Source of the DNA: UBA9732 sp963599445
Lineage (GTDB): Bacteria > Spirochaetota > Spirochaetia > Sphaerochaetales > Sphaerochaetaceae
Length of the DNA: 64,000 nucleotides
Direction: 5' to 3'
NCBI GenBank assembly: GCA_963599445.1
Contig: CAVBWZ010000009.1
Coordinates: forward strand, 59,434-123,433
A program made the translations under genes and the position numbers. The notes beneath the pieces are model-generated. The model was given only the letters and a program-made list of their open reading frames with translations, was not told the origin of the DNA and did not search any database. How positions within the stretch are numbered: position 1 is the first letter of the stretch; every line of letters starts with the position of its first letter. Below are positions 16,862-24,181 of the stretch, piece after piece.

Positions 16862-17905
16862 TTAGTTCTTTCCGTACTTTGCCCAGTACTCGTTCCACTT
16901 TTCCTTGATTGCTGCATTGTTGTTGGCAAGAGCCTCAGTGTCTGCAACCTTGACGTTGATTGTGGAAAGGTCGACCATCGTTGGGCTGCCGCCTTCAAGC
17001 TTTGTCGTTGTTGCTGGTCTTGCTGCAGCATCGAGGTAGGACTGCTGTCCCTCGTCTGACTGGAGGAAGTCCATGAAAAGCTTTGCGTTCTCAAGGTTCT
17101 TTGCACCCTTGATGATAGCAGAAGCGAAACCAACGCTTGTGGTTCCTTCTTCCCAGAATACCATGTGGCCGCCGGTCGTTCCTGCATCGAGGAGCTTGAC
17201 GATGGCTGGCTCATAGGAAAGTCCAACGACATACTCACCTGCAAGCGTTGACTTGCCAGGAACTGAAGAGGAGCTTACTACGACAAGACCATTCTGCATA
17301 AGCTTTGCAATGTAGTCCCAGGCTTCCTCGCTCTCCCAACCGCCAAAGTCCGTAAGGAGGCACTGGAGGTTGTTCCATGCAGAAGAGGATGATGTTGGGT
17401 TGGCCATGACGACCTTACCATAGAGAGCTGGGTCAAGAAGGGAGTTCCATCCTGTGACCTTGATGCCGAGCTCTGCTTCAAGTGCATCGTTGACAACGAG
17501 ACAAGGGATCTGGATGTCGTGGAATGTGAGCTTGCCGGATGTGTTGTGGTAGCCTTCCTGCATCTTGTAGTCGTTTACACTGACATATGTATCGAAGTAC
17601 TCGCCATATGCTGCGAGGTCTGCGTACTGAAGTCCACCGAACATTGCGTCGGCCTGAGGATTGGAGGCTTCAGCCTGAATCCTTGCCTTGCAGTCACCAG
17701 CTCCACCATATGTGTAGTAGACCTTGATGTTTGGATAGAGTTCGTTGAACTTTGCAATTGCAATGTCATAGTGTGCCTGGCTCACCGTCGTATAGAGGAT
17801 GAGCTCTCCGGAACCGCCCTCTGCCTTTGCTTCCGAAGCGGCCTGTGCGAAAACTGCTGTAATCGCAACCAAAGCGATAAGTACGATACTTAGTGCTTTC
17901 TTCAT
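16862..17905 (-). CDS. ABC transporter substrate-binding protein (AfuA/FbpA type)
   Basis: 347 residues. Signal peptide 1-20 (MKKALSIVLIALVAITAVFA) followed by a short linker. The body is a class II periplasmic binding fold beginning ELILYTTVSQAHYDIAIAKFNELYPNIKV and containing YTYGGAGDCKARIQAEA, as in the Fe(III)/AfuA-like group. The operon (aldolase, transketolase, sugar kinase) points to a phosphorylated sugar; Actinobacillus AfuA is known to bind hexose phosphates and sedoheptulose 7-phosphate. Fe-binding tyrosine pairs typical of FbpA are not obvious. SD AGGAGAAAGA before ATG. Starts 36 bp after the kinase stop. Confidence 0.88.
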   Translation of the reverse strand: MKKALSIVLIALVAITAVFAQAASEAKAEGGSGELILYTTVSQAHYDIAIAKFNELYPNIKVYYTYGGAGDCKARIQAEASNPQADAMFGGLQYADLAAYGEYFDTYVSVNDYKMQEGYHNTSGKLTFHDIQIPCLVVNDALEAELGIKVTGWNSLLDPALYGKVVMANPTSSSSAWNNLQCLLTDFGGWESEEAWDYIAKLMQNGLVVVSSSSVPGKSTLAGEYVVGLSYEPAIVKLLDAGTTGGHMVFWEEGTTSVGFASAIIKGAKNLENAKLFMDFLQSDEGQQSYLDAAARPATTTKLEGGSPTMVDLSTINVKVADTEALANNNAAIKEKWNEYWAKYGKN

Positions 17906-17941
17906 ATTCTTTCTCCTTTCGTTTATCTACACTCCGTGTAG

Positions 17942-18856
17942 TTATTCACCAATCATTTCAAGAACCGTATCCCTATTGGGAATCCCGGCCCTTCCACCAG
18001 GAACCGCACACTTGCAGCATGCAGTCGCACTGGCGAACCTTATGCAATTCTCCAACGTCATGCCGGAGACGTATGCGCTCAGAAACGCTCCATGGAAGAC
18101 ATCCCCGCATCCTGTCGTATCGACCACGACTTTGGCTTTGAAGCTTGGGAAGTCCACAACCTTTCCATCGACTACGAACTTGCTCCCCTTATCGCCCAGG
18201 GTGCAGCCAACGACCTTCTTGCTCCCCCATGTCGACATTTCCAGCAAGGCTTCGTCATAGGTGGCCTTTCCGCTCACCCTAAGCGGATATTTGCTGTTCA
18301 TGATGAGGATATCGGCCATCGTTGCAAGGATTCTGTTCTTCTCGTTGTCCTTCTGCATTGAGCATCCATCCAAAGAGACCAAGACCCCACAGTCCTTTGC
18401 AATCCTTGCAGCGTTGACGGCATTCTCATAATGGGTTCCGTCAAGATGAAGGACATCGCAGCCCTCAATGACGGAAACCAGTCTATCGTCCCATGCGATT
18501 GGCGGGTTGTAGTCCCTTTGAGGGAACTTGGTCCTTGACCCGTTCTCAGGGTTGACCATGACTATGGATTCAAGGCCGTAGCAGTCGTCGCGCCTTACCA
18601 TATAGTCAGTGCAGACGCCATAGGCCTCGAACATCCTTATGGTCTCATCCGACATGGCGTCGTTTCCAATGTTTCCAATGAAGGCGCACCGCGTTCCCAG
18701 TTTGGACGCAGCGACAAGGGCCGTTGCAACCGCACCGCCTCCCTGGATGACCCTTGAGGTTATATGGGTGGAGCTATCCTCCACAGGGAAATCCTCGACC
18801 ATGCAGATCTTATCCACACAGCTGTATCCCACTCCCACGACCTGGAACCTTTCCAA
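17942..18856 (-). CDS. PfkB-family sugar kinase
   Basis: 304 residues from a TTG start at 18856 (AAGGGG about 7 nt upstream); a longer frame overlaps the transketolase gene and has no SD. PfkB signatures: VIQGGGAVATALVAASKLG (N-terminal sugar-binding glycine motif) and DTTGCGDVFHGAFLSA (C-terminal signature with catalytic Asp and anion hole GCGD). Phosphorylates a sugar or sugar phosphate with ATP in the cytoplasm. In this operon a 1-kinase making a bisphosphate substrate for the class II aldolase is a plausible role. Starts 19 bp after the transketolase subunit. Confidence 0.88.
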   Translation of the reverse strand: MERFQVVGVGYSCVDKICMVEDFPVEDSSTHITSRVIQGGGAVATALVAASKLGTRCAFIGNIGNDAMSDETIRMFEAYGVCTDYMVRRDDCYGLESIVMVNPENGSRTKFPQRDYNPPIAWDDRLVSVIEGCDVLHLDGTHYENAVNAARIAKDCGVLVSLDGCSMQKDNEKNRILATMADILIMNSKYPLRVSGKATYDEALLEMSTWGSKKVVGCTLGDKGSKFVVDGKVVDFPSFKAKVVVDTTGCGDVFHGAFLSAYVSGMTLENCIRFASATACCKCAVPGGRAGIPNRDTVLEMIGE

Positions 18857-18875
18857 AACGACCCCTTTGATACCC

Positions 18876-19814
18876 TTATCTTCTATGAAGCTCCATCGCC
18901 TTCTCTGCGATGTTCTCCTTCGTGATTCCATATGCTTCGAGCAGCTCGGCGGTTGCGCCGGACTGTCCAAACCTATCCTCTATTGCGACATGCGCAATCT
19001 TTATGCCATCCTCTTCGACCAACGAACTGGCGACAGCCTCCGTAAGGCCGCAGACCATGTTGGACTCCTCGCAGACCAAGACCTTTCCACCGCATTTCCT
19101 TACGGCGGATACAATGCCTTCTCTGTCGAACGGCTTGATGGTATGGACATTGACCAACGAGGCTCTCACTCCATTCTCTTTCAGAATGTCGAGGGCCTGC
19201 TTTGCAAGACATGTCATCATTCCAGATGCCACGATGCAAAGGTCACTTCCCTCGACGAGGGTCTGAATCTTTCCAAGTTCAATGGAATCGGTCTGGCTGG
19301 TTATGTTCTCCATGGGCTCACGTGACGTCCTTATGTAGACAGGCCCGTCGTGCTCGTATGCCATTCGTGCAATCAACCGTGCTTGGTTGGAATCGCATGG
19401 CTGGAGAACGACCATGTTTGGAAGCGACCGCATGACGCCTATGTCCTCGATGCACTGATGGCTTCCACCATCTCCAGCTGCGGTGATTCCTCCATGGCTG
19501 CCTACGATCTTGACGTTCAAACGGGAGTACGCAACCCCGTTTCTGATGATCTCGAATGCACGTCCCACGGCGAAGACCGCCATTGAGGAACAGAACGGGA
19601 CTATTCCAACCTTGCTTAGCCCTGCGGATATGCCAACCATGTTCTGCTCGGCTATGCCTACGTCTATGTACCTTTCAGGGAAGGCCTTCTGGAATGCAAC
19701 GGAACCTGTGGTCTTTGCAAGGTCCGCATCCAGTGCATAGATGTTGGAATGCTCCTTTGCAAGTTCGACCAAACCTTCGTAGAAACCAAATCTGGTAGCT
19801 TCCTTATTTGCCAT
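18876..19814 (-). CDS. Transketolase, C-terminal (pyrimidine-binding) subunit
   Basis: 312 residues, the usual size of the split transketolase second subunit. Contains the Pyr domain with DADLAKTTGSVAFQKAFPERYIDVGIAEQNMVGISAG, including the catalytic Glu of AEQN, the region GSHGGITAAGDGGSHQ, and a C-terminal domain (about 190-310). It pairs with the ThDP-binding subunit encoded just upstream; the two genes overlap by 11 bp, giving coupled translation. Moves two-carbon ketol units between sugar phosphates (for example S7P, xylulose 5-P, F6P). Confidence 0.93.
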   Translation of the reverse strand: MANKEATRFGFYEGLVELAKEHSNIYALDADLAKTTGSVAFQKAFPERYIDVGIAEQNMVGISAGLSKVGIVPFCSSMAVFAVGRAFEIIRNGVAYSRLNVKIVGSHGGITAAGDGGSHQCIEDIGVMRSLPNMVVLQPCDSNQARLIARMAYEHDGPVYIRTSREPMENITSQTDSIELGKIQTLVEGSDLCIVASGMMTCLAKQALDILKENGVRASLVNVHTIKPFDREGIVSAVRKCGGKVLVCEESNMVCGLTEAVASSLVEEDGIKIAHVAIEDRFGQSGATAELLEAYGITKENIAEKAMELHRR

Positions 19815-20622
19815 AATCCACTCCTAGTTCCTTGTAGGCCGCAGCGATTTCATCACCTGAAGGAAGGGCTCCATGCCACTTCACTCCATTCTCCATGAAC
19901 GAGATGCCTTTGCCCTTGACGGTGTTCGCGACTATGCAATGGGGCTTGCCTTCATAGGTCCTATCCAACGCATCGAAGATTTGTCCAAAATCATGCCCGT
20001 CAATCGAGTCGACTGCAAAATTGAAGCTTCTAAGCTTGTCTTCTACGCTGTCCAATGGATTCGTTTCTTCCGTAGGAGCACTCAGCTGCAACCTGTTGCG
20101 GTCGATGATTATCGTGAGATTATCGAGTTTGAAGGCATTTGCAGACATGAAAGCCTCCCAGCAGATACCCTCCTGAAGCTCACCGTCTCCTGTAATGACA
20201 TAGACTTTTCCAGGCCTGTTCAGCTTCTTCAAACCCAAGGCCATGCCGGTTGCAATGCTTACACCTTGACCCAAAGAGCCGGTACTGCAATCCAATCCTG
20301 GACACTTCGTCGAATCGGGATGCCCTTGGAATATGCTGCCATATCGTCTAAGGGTGTCTTTTGCATCCTTTGGAGCAAATCCAATGTCCATCAACACTGC
20401 ATAGAGTATTGGATTGGCATGACCTTTGGACAATACGAAACGATCCCTCTCCGGATCATTGGCGCCCGTGCCAAGATTCATCTTGTCATAGTAAAGAGCG
20501 GTCAACAGCTCAGCTATGGAAAAAGATCCTCCAATATGACCGGAACCGGCCTTGAGAATCATATCCAAGGTATCGATTCTGAGCTGTCTTGCCTTCTCCC
20601 TAAGGAAATCGAAATCTCTCAT
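19804..20622 (-). CDS. Transketolase, N-terminal (ThDP-binding) subunit
   Basis: 272 residues. ThDP-binding motif GDGELQEGICWEAFMSANAFKLDNLTIIIDRN (about residues 150-180; GDG...N) and the early His-containing segments GSGHIGGSFS and SKGHANPILYAVL for substrate phosphate and cofactor. ATG 20622 has GGAG 6 nt upstream; a start 15 nt earlier is less likely. Together with the 18876-19814 gene it makes an alpha2beta2-type split transketolase, a form often found in dedicated sugar pathways beside or instead of a housekeeping enzyme. Confidence 0.93.
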   Translation of the reverse strand: MRDFDFLREKARQLRIDTLDMILKAGSGHIGGSFSIAELLTALYYDKMNLGTGANDPERDRFVLSKGHANPILYAVLMDIGFAPKDAKDTLRRYGSIFQGHPDSTKCPGLDCSTGSLGQGVSIATGMALGLKKLNRPGKVYVITGDGELQEGICWEAFMSANAFKLDNLTIIIDRNRLQLSAPTEETNPLDSVEDKLRSFNFAVDSIDGHDFGQIFDALDRTYEGKPHCIVANTVKGKGISFMENGVKWHGALPSGDEIAAAYKELGVDYGK

Positions 20623-20659
20623 CAAATACTCCATCAAAAACGAATCATCATGAACGGAC

Positions 20660-21526
20660 TCAAGCCTTTCCTATGCTTCCGAAAAGCTCCATCTTCTTTA
20701 TGCACATTGCCTTAGTCGCTTCAAGACCAGGTGCAAGAACCGCTCTTGGAGTGAACCCCTTGCTTTCCTTGTCCTTGCCTTCTTCGAAGTACTTTCTTGT
20801 AGCCTCAGTGAAGGCTATCTGGCACTCTGTATTGACGTTTATCTTTGCAACGCCACGTCTTATAGCTTCCTTGATCTGGTCCGCAGGGATGAGCGAACCA
20901 CCATGAAGGACCAATGGAAGGTCTCCAATCTGCTCCTTTATGCTTGCAAGGACATCGAAATGAAGCCCTTCCCAGTCTGCGGGGTACTTTCCATGGATGT
21001 TTCCAATACCAGCGGCAAGGAAATCGATTCCAAGGTCAGCGATCATCCTGCACTGCTTTGGGTCTGCGCATTCGCCCCTTGAGATTCGACCGTCCTCCTC
21101 TCCACCTATGCCACCAACCTCGGCCTCAACGCTGATGCCCTTGGCATGGGCCAATCTCACGACCTCTTTGGTCTTCTCTATGTTCTCTTCGATTGGAAGA
21201 GAAGAGCCGTCGAACATAACTGACGAGAACCCGTTCTCGATGGCATCCAACGCCTCGGAGTATTTGCCGTGGTCGACGTGAAGGGCGACAGGAACAGTGA
21301 TGTCAAGGAAGTTGATGAAATCCTGAACCATGTCAGTGATTGTGCGGTATCCACCCATGTACTTTGCGGTTCCACCGGAGACACCAAGGATTATTGGGGA
21401 TTTCACTTCCTGAGCAGCAAGAAGGAAAGCTCTTACGCTCTCCATATTGTTAAGATTAAAATGTCCAACTGCATAATGCCCTCTGACGGCATCGTTCAGC
21501 ATTTCCTTTGCAGAAACAAGCTTCAT
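20660..21526 (-). CDS. Class II (zinc) fructose/tagatose-bisphosphate-type aldolase
   Basis: 288 residues. Class II aldolase features: ALHVDHGK (81-88; catalytic Asp85 and zinc His86), a Glu-rich VEAEVGGIGGEEDG loop (about 133-145), GNIHGKYP and LVLHGGS (remaining zinc His residues), and NVNTECQIAF (phosphate binding). The family cleaves fructose-, tagatose- or sedoheptulose-type bisphosphates to DHAP plus an aldose phosphate. First gene of the operon, divergent from the DeoR regulator; SD GGAGGG 7 nt before ATG 21526. Confidence 0.9.
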   Translation of the reverse strand: MKLVSAKEMLNDAVRGHYAVGHFNLNNMESVRAFLLAAQEVKSPIILGVSGGTAKYMGGYRTITDMVQDFINFLDITVPVALHVDHGKYSEALDAIENGFSSVMFDGSSLPIEENIEKTKEVVRLAHAKGISVEAEVGGIGGEEDGRISRGECADPKQCRMIADLGIDFLAAGIGNIHGKYPADWEGLHFDVLASIKEQIGDLPLVLHGGSLIPADQIKEAIRRGVAKINVNTECQIAFTEATRKYFEEGKDKESKGFTPRAVLAPGLEATKAMCIKKMELFGSIGKA

Positions 21527-21597
21527 AGTAAGCCCTCCTACAATCCACCTTACAACGGGTTTTCGCATCTGTAAAGAAAAAATTTTACATTTTTTTG

Positions 21598-21614
21598 ATA
21601 AGTTTTTTACTTAT
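21598..21614. promoter_or_regulatory. Operator-like dyad in the aldolase/DeoR intergenic region (1)
   Basis: ATAAGT-TTTTT-ACTTAT, perfect 6-bp arms. With the dyad at 21632-21649 and three TGATAA motifs (near 21596, 21630 and 21650) it probably binds the divergent DeoR-family regulator. Confidence 0.55.
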
Positions 21615-21631
21615 TTTTGCAATTAATTTTG

Positions 21632-21649
21632 ATAATTTGCATAAATTAT
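21632..21649. promoter_or_regulatory. Operator-like dyad in the aldolase/DeoR intergenic region (2)
   Basis: ATAATTT-GCAT-AAATTAT, an 18-bp perfect dyad located 47 bp before the deoR ATG and about 105 bp before the aldolase start; the core TTTGCATAAA also occurs in the amino-acid ABC operator region. Confidence 0.6.
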
Positions 21650-21660
21650 GATAATTTTAC

Positions 21661-21689
21661 TTTACTTTTACCTCCAACGAAACTATACT
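21661..21689 (+). promoter_or_regulatory. Promoter of the DeoR gene, predicted leaderless
   Basis: TTTACT (21661-21666), 17-nt spacer, TATACT (21684-21689), then exactly 6 nt to the ATG at 21696; no SD. Confidence 0.65.
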
Positions 21690-21695
21690 GCATGC

Positions 21696-22478
21696 ATGGC
21701 ACAAAGAACTCTCATACAGGAAAGACGCAACAGAATCCTCGACTACATCACCAAGAACCAGAAGGCCGATATCAAAGAGCTCTCAGAACTGCTCAATGCA
21801 ACCGAGATTACGATTAGAAGGGATTTGATAGAGCTTGAGAAGAAGAAACAGCTCATAAGAACCCATGGTGGAGCAATACTGAACGAGCAGAAAAAATCGG
21901 TCTGGCAGACATCGTCGATCTACAACAGACTTGAAAGGAACAGGGAGAAGAAGGATCGTATCGCCCGGTTCGCAGCAACGCTCATCAGAGACGATGAAAG
22001 TCTTTTCATAGATGGTGGAAGCACGAACCAAATACTTGCACCGTTTGTAAAAGACCGCAGAAACATGCTCTTTGTGACGAATTCACCTGACATAGCGGAC
22101 ATTCTACTTGAAAACGAGGAGAACAGGATAATCCAGATAGGAGGAGAACTCACAAGGGACACCCACCTCACGATAGGTCCCGATGCTGAAGACAACATTC
22201 GCAAATACTATGTGGACAAATGCATAACAGGCGTTTCCGGCGTAGACCCCGATGTTGGCTGCTACGCGGCCATCCCCAGCGAAGCCAGCATGAAGAGGAC
22301 ACTTGTCTCCCACTCAAGGGAGACGATTCTACTTGTAGACAGCAGCAAGTTCAACAGAAAGGCGTTCTGCCTCGCCTTCGACCTGTCCGACGTAAGCATA
22401 ATCGTAACCGATTCCGACATGCCCAAGGATGAAATCGAGAAGCTCAGGAGCAGAGGTATAACGGTCTATGTCGTATAA
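21696..22478 (+). CDS. DeoR-family transcriptional regulator
   Basis: 260 residues. N-terminal winged helix with the DeoR signature: RTLIQERRNRILDYITKNQKADIKELSELL then ATEITIRRDLIELEKKKQLIRTHGGA. The C-terminal DeoRC/ISOCOT sensor domain (about 80-250) contains the DGGSTN phosphate-binding loop that usually senses a phosphorylated sugar. It is divergent from the aldolase/transketolase/kinase/ABC operon and very likely represses it until a sugar-phosphate intermediate accumulates. ATG 21696 is 6 nt after a -10 box with no SD, so its mRNA should be leaderless. Confidence 0.92.
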   Translation: MAQRTLIQERRNRILDYITKNQKADIKELSELLNATEITIRRDLIELEKKKQLIRTHGGAILNEQKKSVWQTSSIYNRLERNREKKDRIARFAATLIRDDESLFIDGGSTNQILAPFVKDRRNMLFVTNSPDIADILLENEENRIIQIGGELTRDTHLTIGPDAEDNIRKYYVDKCITGVSGVDPDVGCYAAIPSEASMKRTLVSHSRETILLVDSSKFNRKAFCLAFDLSDVSIIVTDSDMPKDEIEKLRSRGITVYVV

Positions 22479-22527
22479 AAGACCTAGCAAATAGAGTGTT
22501 GGAATTCGCTCATTTTTTGTGAAAAAT

Positions 22528-23649
22528 TCAAAGTAGTCTCAGGAGGTTGTCCATAGTAAGGGCAAGGTCGCTCTTTGCACGAGTTCTTGCAACTGTATAC
22601 GGAACAGCGACCCTATTGATTGAGAACACAGCCTTGACCCCCTCGTCATAGACACCCTGGATGTTGTCGCCAATGTCCCCAACTACGGCTATGACTGGAA
22701 CTTTCAGCTCTTTTGCACGTTTTGAGACACCAATTACGACTTTTCCACGCAGGCTTTGGGAGTCAATCTTCCCCTCGCCCGTGAAGATATAGTCCGCATC
22801 CTTGGCTGTTTCATCGAATCCTGTGCAGTCCAGGACCACGTCTATCCCCATTCTAAGAGGAGCGTTCAGGAAGGCTGCTATGCCACCCCCCATTCCTCCA
22901 GCAGCCCCTGCTCCTGGAATGCTCTGCACATCAATCTTCAAATCTCGTTCCATTATATCTGCAAGGTGCCTCAGTCCTGCGTCCAAATCCCTTACGCATT
23001 CATCGTCCGCACCCTTCTGAGGAGCATATACATATGCAGCGCCACTCTCTCCGTAGAAAGGATTGTCTATGTCGCACATGGCAACGATTGGAATGTTCTT
23101 CACTCCTTCGTACAAGCTTGAAACGTCTATGCGTGCAACGTCCTTCAAGGTTCCACCTACAGGTACGAATGAAGTCCCTTTGGAGTTGTAGAATTTCACA
23201 CCACAAGCTGCCGCCAGCCCGCAGGCTGCATCGTTCGTACAGCTGCCTCCTAGAGCTACTATTATCTTCCTTGCACCGTTTTGAACGGCATGAAGAACAA
23301 GTTCCCCAACTCCGTATGTAGTCGTGTTCCTTGGGTCCTTGCGGTCCTCAACCATTGGAAGAGATGCCGCAGCTGCGGTCTCGACAACGGCTGTCATGTC
23401 AGGAAGCATTGCGTAATAACCCATGACCTTTTCGTTTGGAAACGGACCCGTAACCTCAACGTTGACCATCCTTCCACCCAACGCTTGGAGGAACGACTCG
23501 CAGCTTCCTTCGCCACCATCGGCCACCGGTATGGACACGACTCTGCAGTCAGGGAACTTTTTCAGAATCTCCTTCTTCATGATGCTGCATATCTCCATCG
23601 AAGACATTGTCCCTTTGAACGAATCAGGTATGAGTACCACTTTCTTCAT
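22528..23649 (-). CDS. glxK: Glycerate kinase (GlxK/GarK family)
   Basis: 373 residues, normal for glycerate kinase type I. N-terminal MKKVVLIPDSFKGTMSS, then VADGGEGSCESF and a glycine-rich ALGGSCTNDAACGLAAACG, all family hallmarks; GAGAAGGMGGG near residue 265. Phosphorylates D-glycerate to 2-phosphoglycerate, feeding lower glycolysis. SD AGGAGG 7 nt before ATG. Single gene, convergent with deoR; the 49-bp gap shows only a weak GAATT/AATTC hairpin. Confidence 0.93.
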   Translation of the reverse strand: MKKVVLIPDSFKGTMSSMEICSIMKKEILKKFPDCRVVSIPVADGGEGSCESFLQALGGRMVNVEVTGPFPNEKVMGYYAMLPDMTAVVETAAAASLPMVEDRKDPRNTTTYGVGELVLHAVQNGARKIIVALGGSCTNDAACGLAAACGVKFYNSKGTSFVPVGGTLKDVARIDVSSLYEGVKNIPIVAMCDIDNPFYGESGAAYVYAPQKGADDECVRDLDAGLRHLADIMERDLKIDVQSIPGAGAAGGMGGGIAAFLNAPLRMGIDVVLDCTGFDETAKDADYIFTGEGKIDSQSLRGKVVIGVSKRAKELKVPVIAVVGDIGDNIQGVYDEGVKAVFSINRVAVPYTVARTRAKSDLALTMDNLLRLL

Positions 23650-23816
23650 GGTGAAACCTCCTGGGTGAAAGTGTATTCGTATCAATCAATGATGAACTAT
23701 ATCTGATATCCTACTATGAACGTACATGAACTTGCAACTTGTCAACTTGTTTTGGTTTTGAATGGAAAATTGCGGAAAAATGAAGATTGAAAAAACTAGT
23801 GAACCTCAATGCTCCA

Positions 23817-23845
23817 TTGACAAATCTCTACAATCATATGATTAT
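23817..23845 (+). promoter_or_regulatory. Antitoxin promoter with overlapping palindrome
   Basis: TTGACA (23817-23822), 17-nt spacer, GATTAT (23840-23845). The palindrome AATCATATGATT (23832-23843) overlaps the -10, the usual place for autorepression by Phd/YefM antitoxins. The remaining 23650-23816 shows only AT-rich sequence with three AACTTG repeats. Confidence 0.55.
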
Positions 23846-23868
23846 AAAGGCATAATAAGGAGATTATT

Positions 23869-24129
23869 ATGCCACAAATAATACCTATAAAAGACCTGAA
23901 AGACACTGCGGCGATTTCCGAGATGTGCAGCAATTCCAATGAGCCGATATTTGTGACCAAAAACGGATATGGCGAAATGGTCATAATGAGCATCAATCTC
24001 TATGAACAGTACATGAGAAAACTTGAGGTATATTCGAAGATTGAAGAGGCTGAACAGGATTTGAAAAACAACGACTACTACAATGCAGACATGGCGGTTG
24101 CAGAGCTTAGGGAAAAGCACGATGTATAG
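23869..24129 (+). CDS. Phd/YefM-family antitoxin without an adjacent toxin
   Basis: 86 residues. The N-terminus MPQIIPIKDLKDTAAISEMC, followed by PIFVTKNGYGEMVIMSINLYEQY, is the Phd/YefM DNA-binding fold with its typical 'v(T)k(N)GkgevVlms.e.Y' core. The C-terminal part is acidic and helical (EEAEQDLKNNDYY), the region that wraps the toxin. SD AAGGAG 7 nt before ATG. No RelE/YoeB/Doc gene follows: the next gene is a pullulanase 52 bp on. It may be a solitary antitoxin, a remnant, or a repressor acting on a toxin elsewhere. Confidence 0.82.
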   Translation: MPQIIPIKDLKDTAAISEMCSNSNEPIFVTKNGYGEMVIMSINLYEQYMRKLEVYSKIEEAEQDLKNNDYYNADMAVAELREKHDV

Positions 24130-24142
24130 ACCCCAAACCCAG

Positions 24143-24172
24143 TGGAAACCCTAACCCATAATGGTTTAGAAT
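24143..24172 (+). promoter_or_regulatory. Promoter of the pullulanase gene, near-leaderless
   Basis: TGGAAA (24143-24148), 18-nt spacer, TAGAAT (24167-24172), then 9 nt to ATG 24182 with no SD. The -35 is weak. Confidence 0.45.
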
Positions 24173-24181
24173 GACAACATC

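Noticed and set aside
16862..17905. Iron(III) as the transported substrate
   Set aside because: Family resemblance alone suggests iron, but the operon partners are all sugar-phosphate enzymes and Fe-ligand tyrosines are not evident; kept only as an alternative.
20412..20427. Third sigma-54-like site (TGGCATG-N4-TTGG)
   Set aside because: The -12 GC is missing and it lies inside the transketolase gene.
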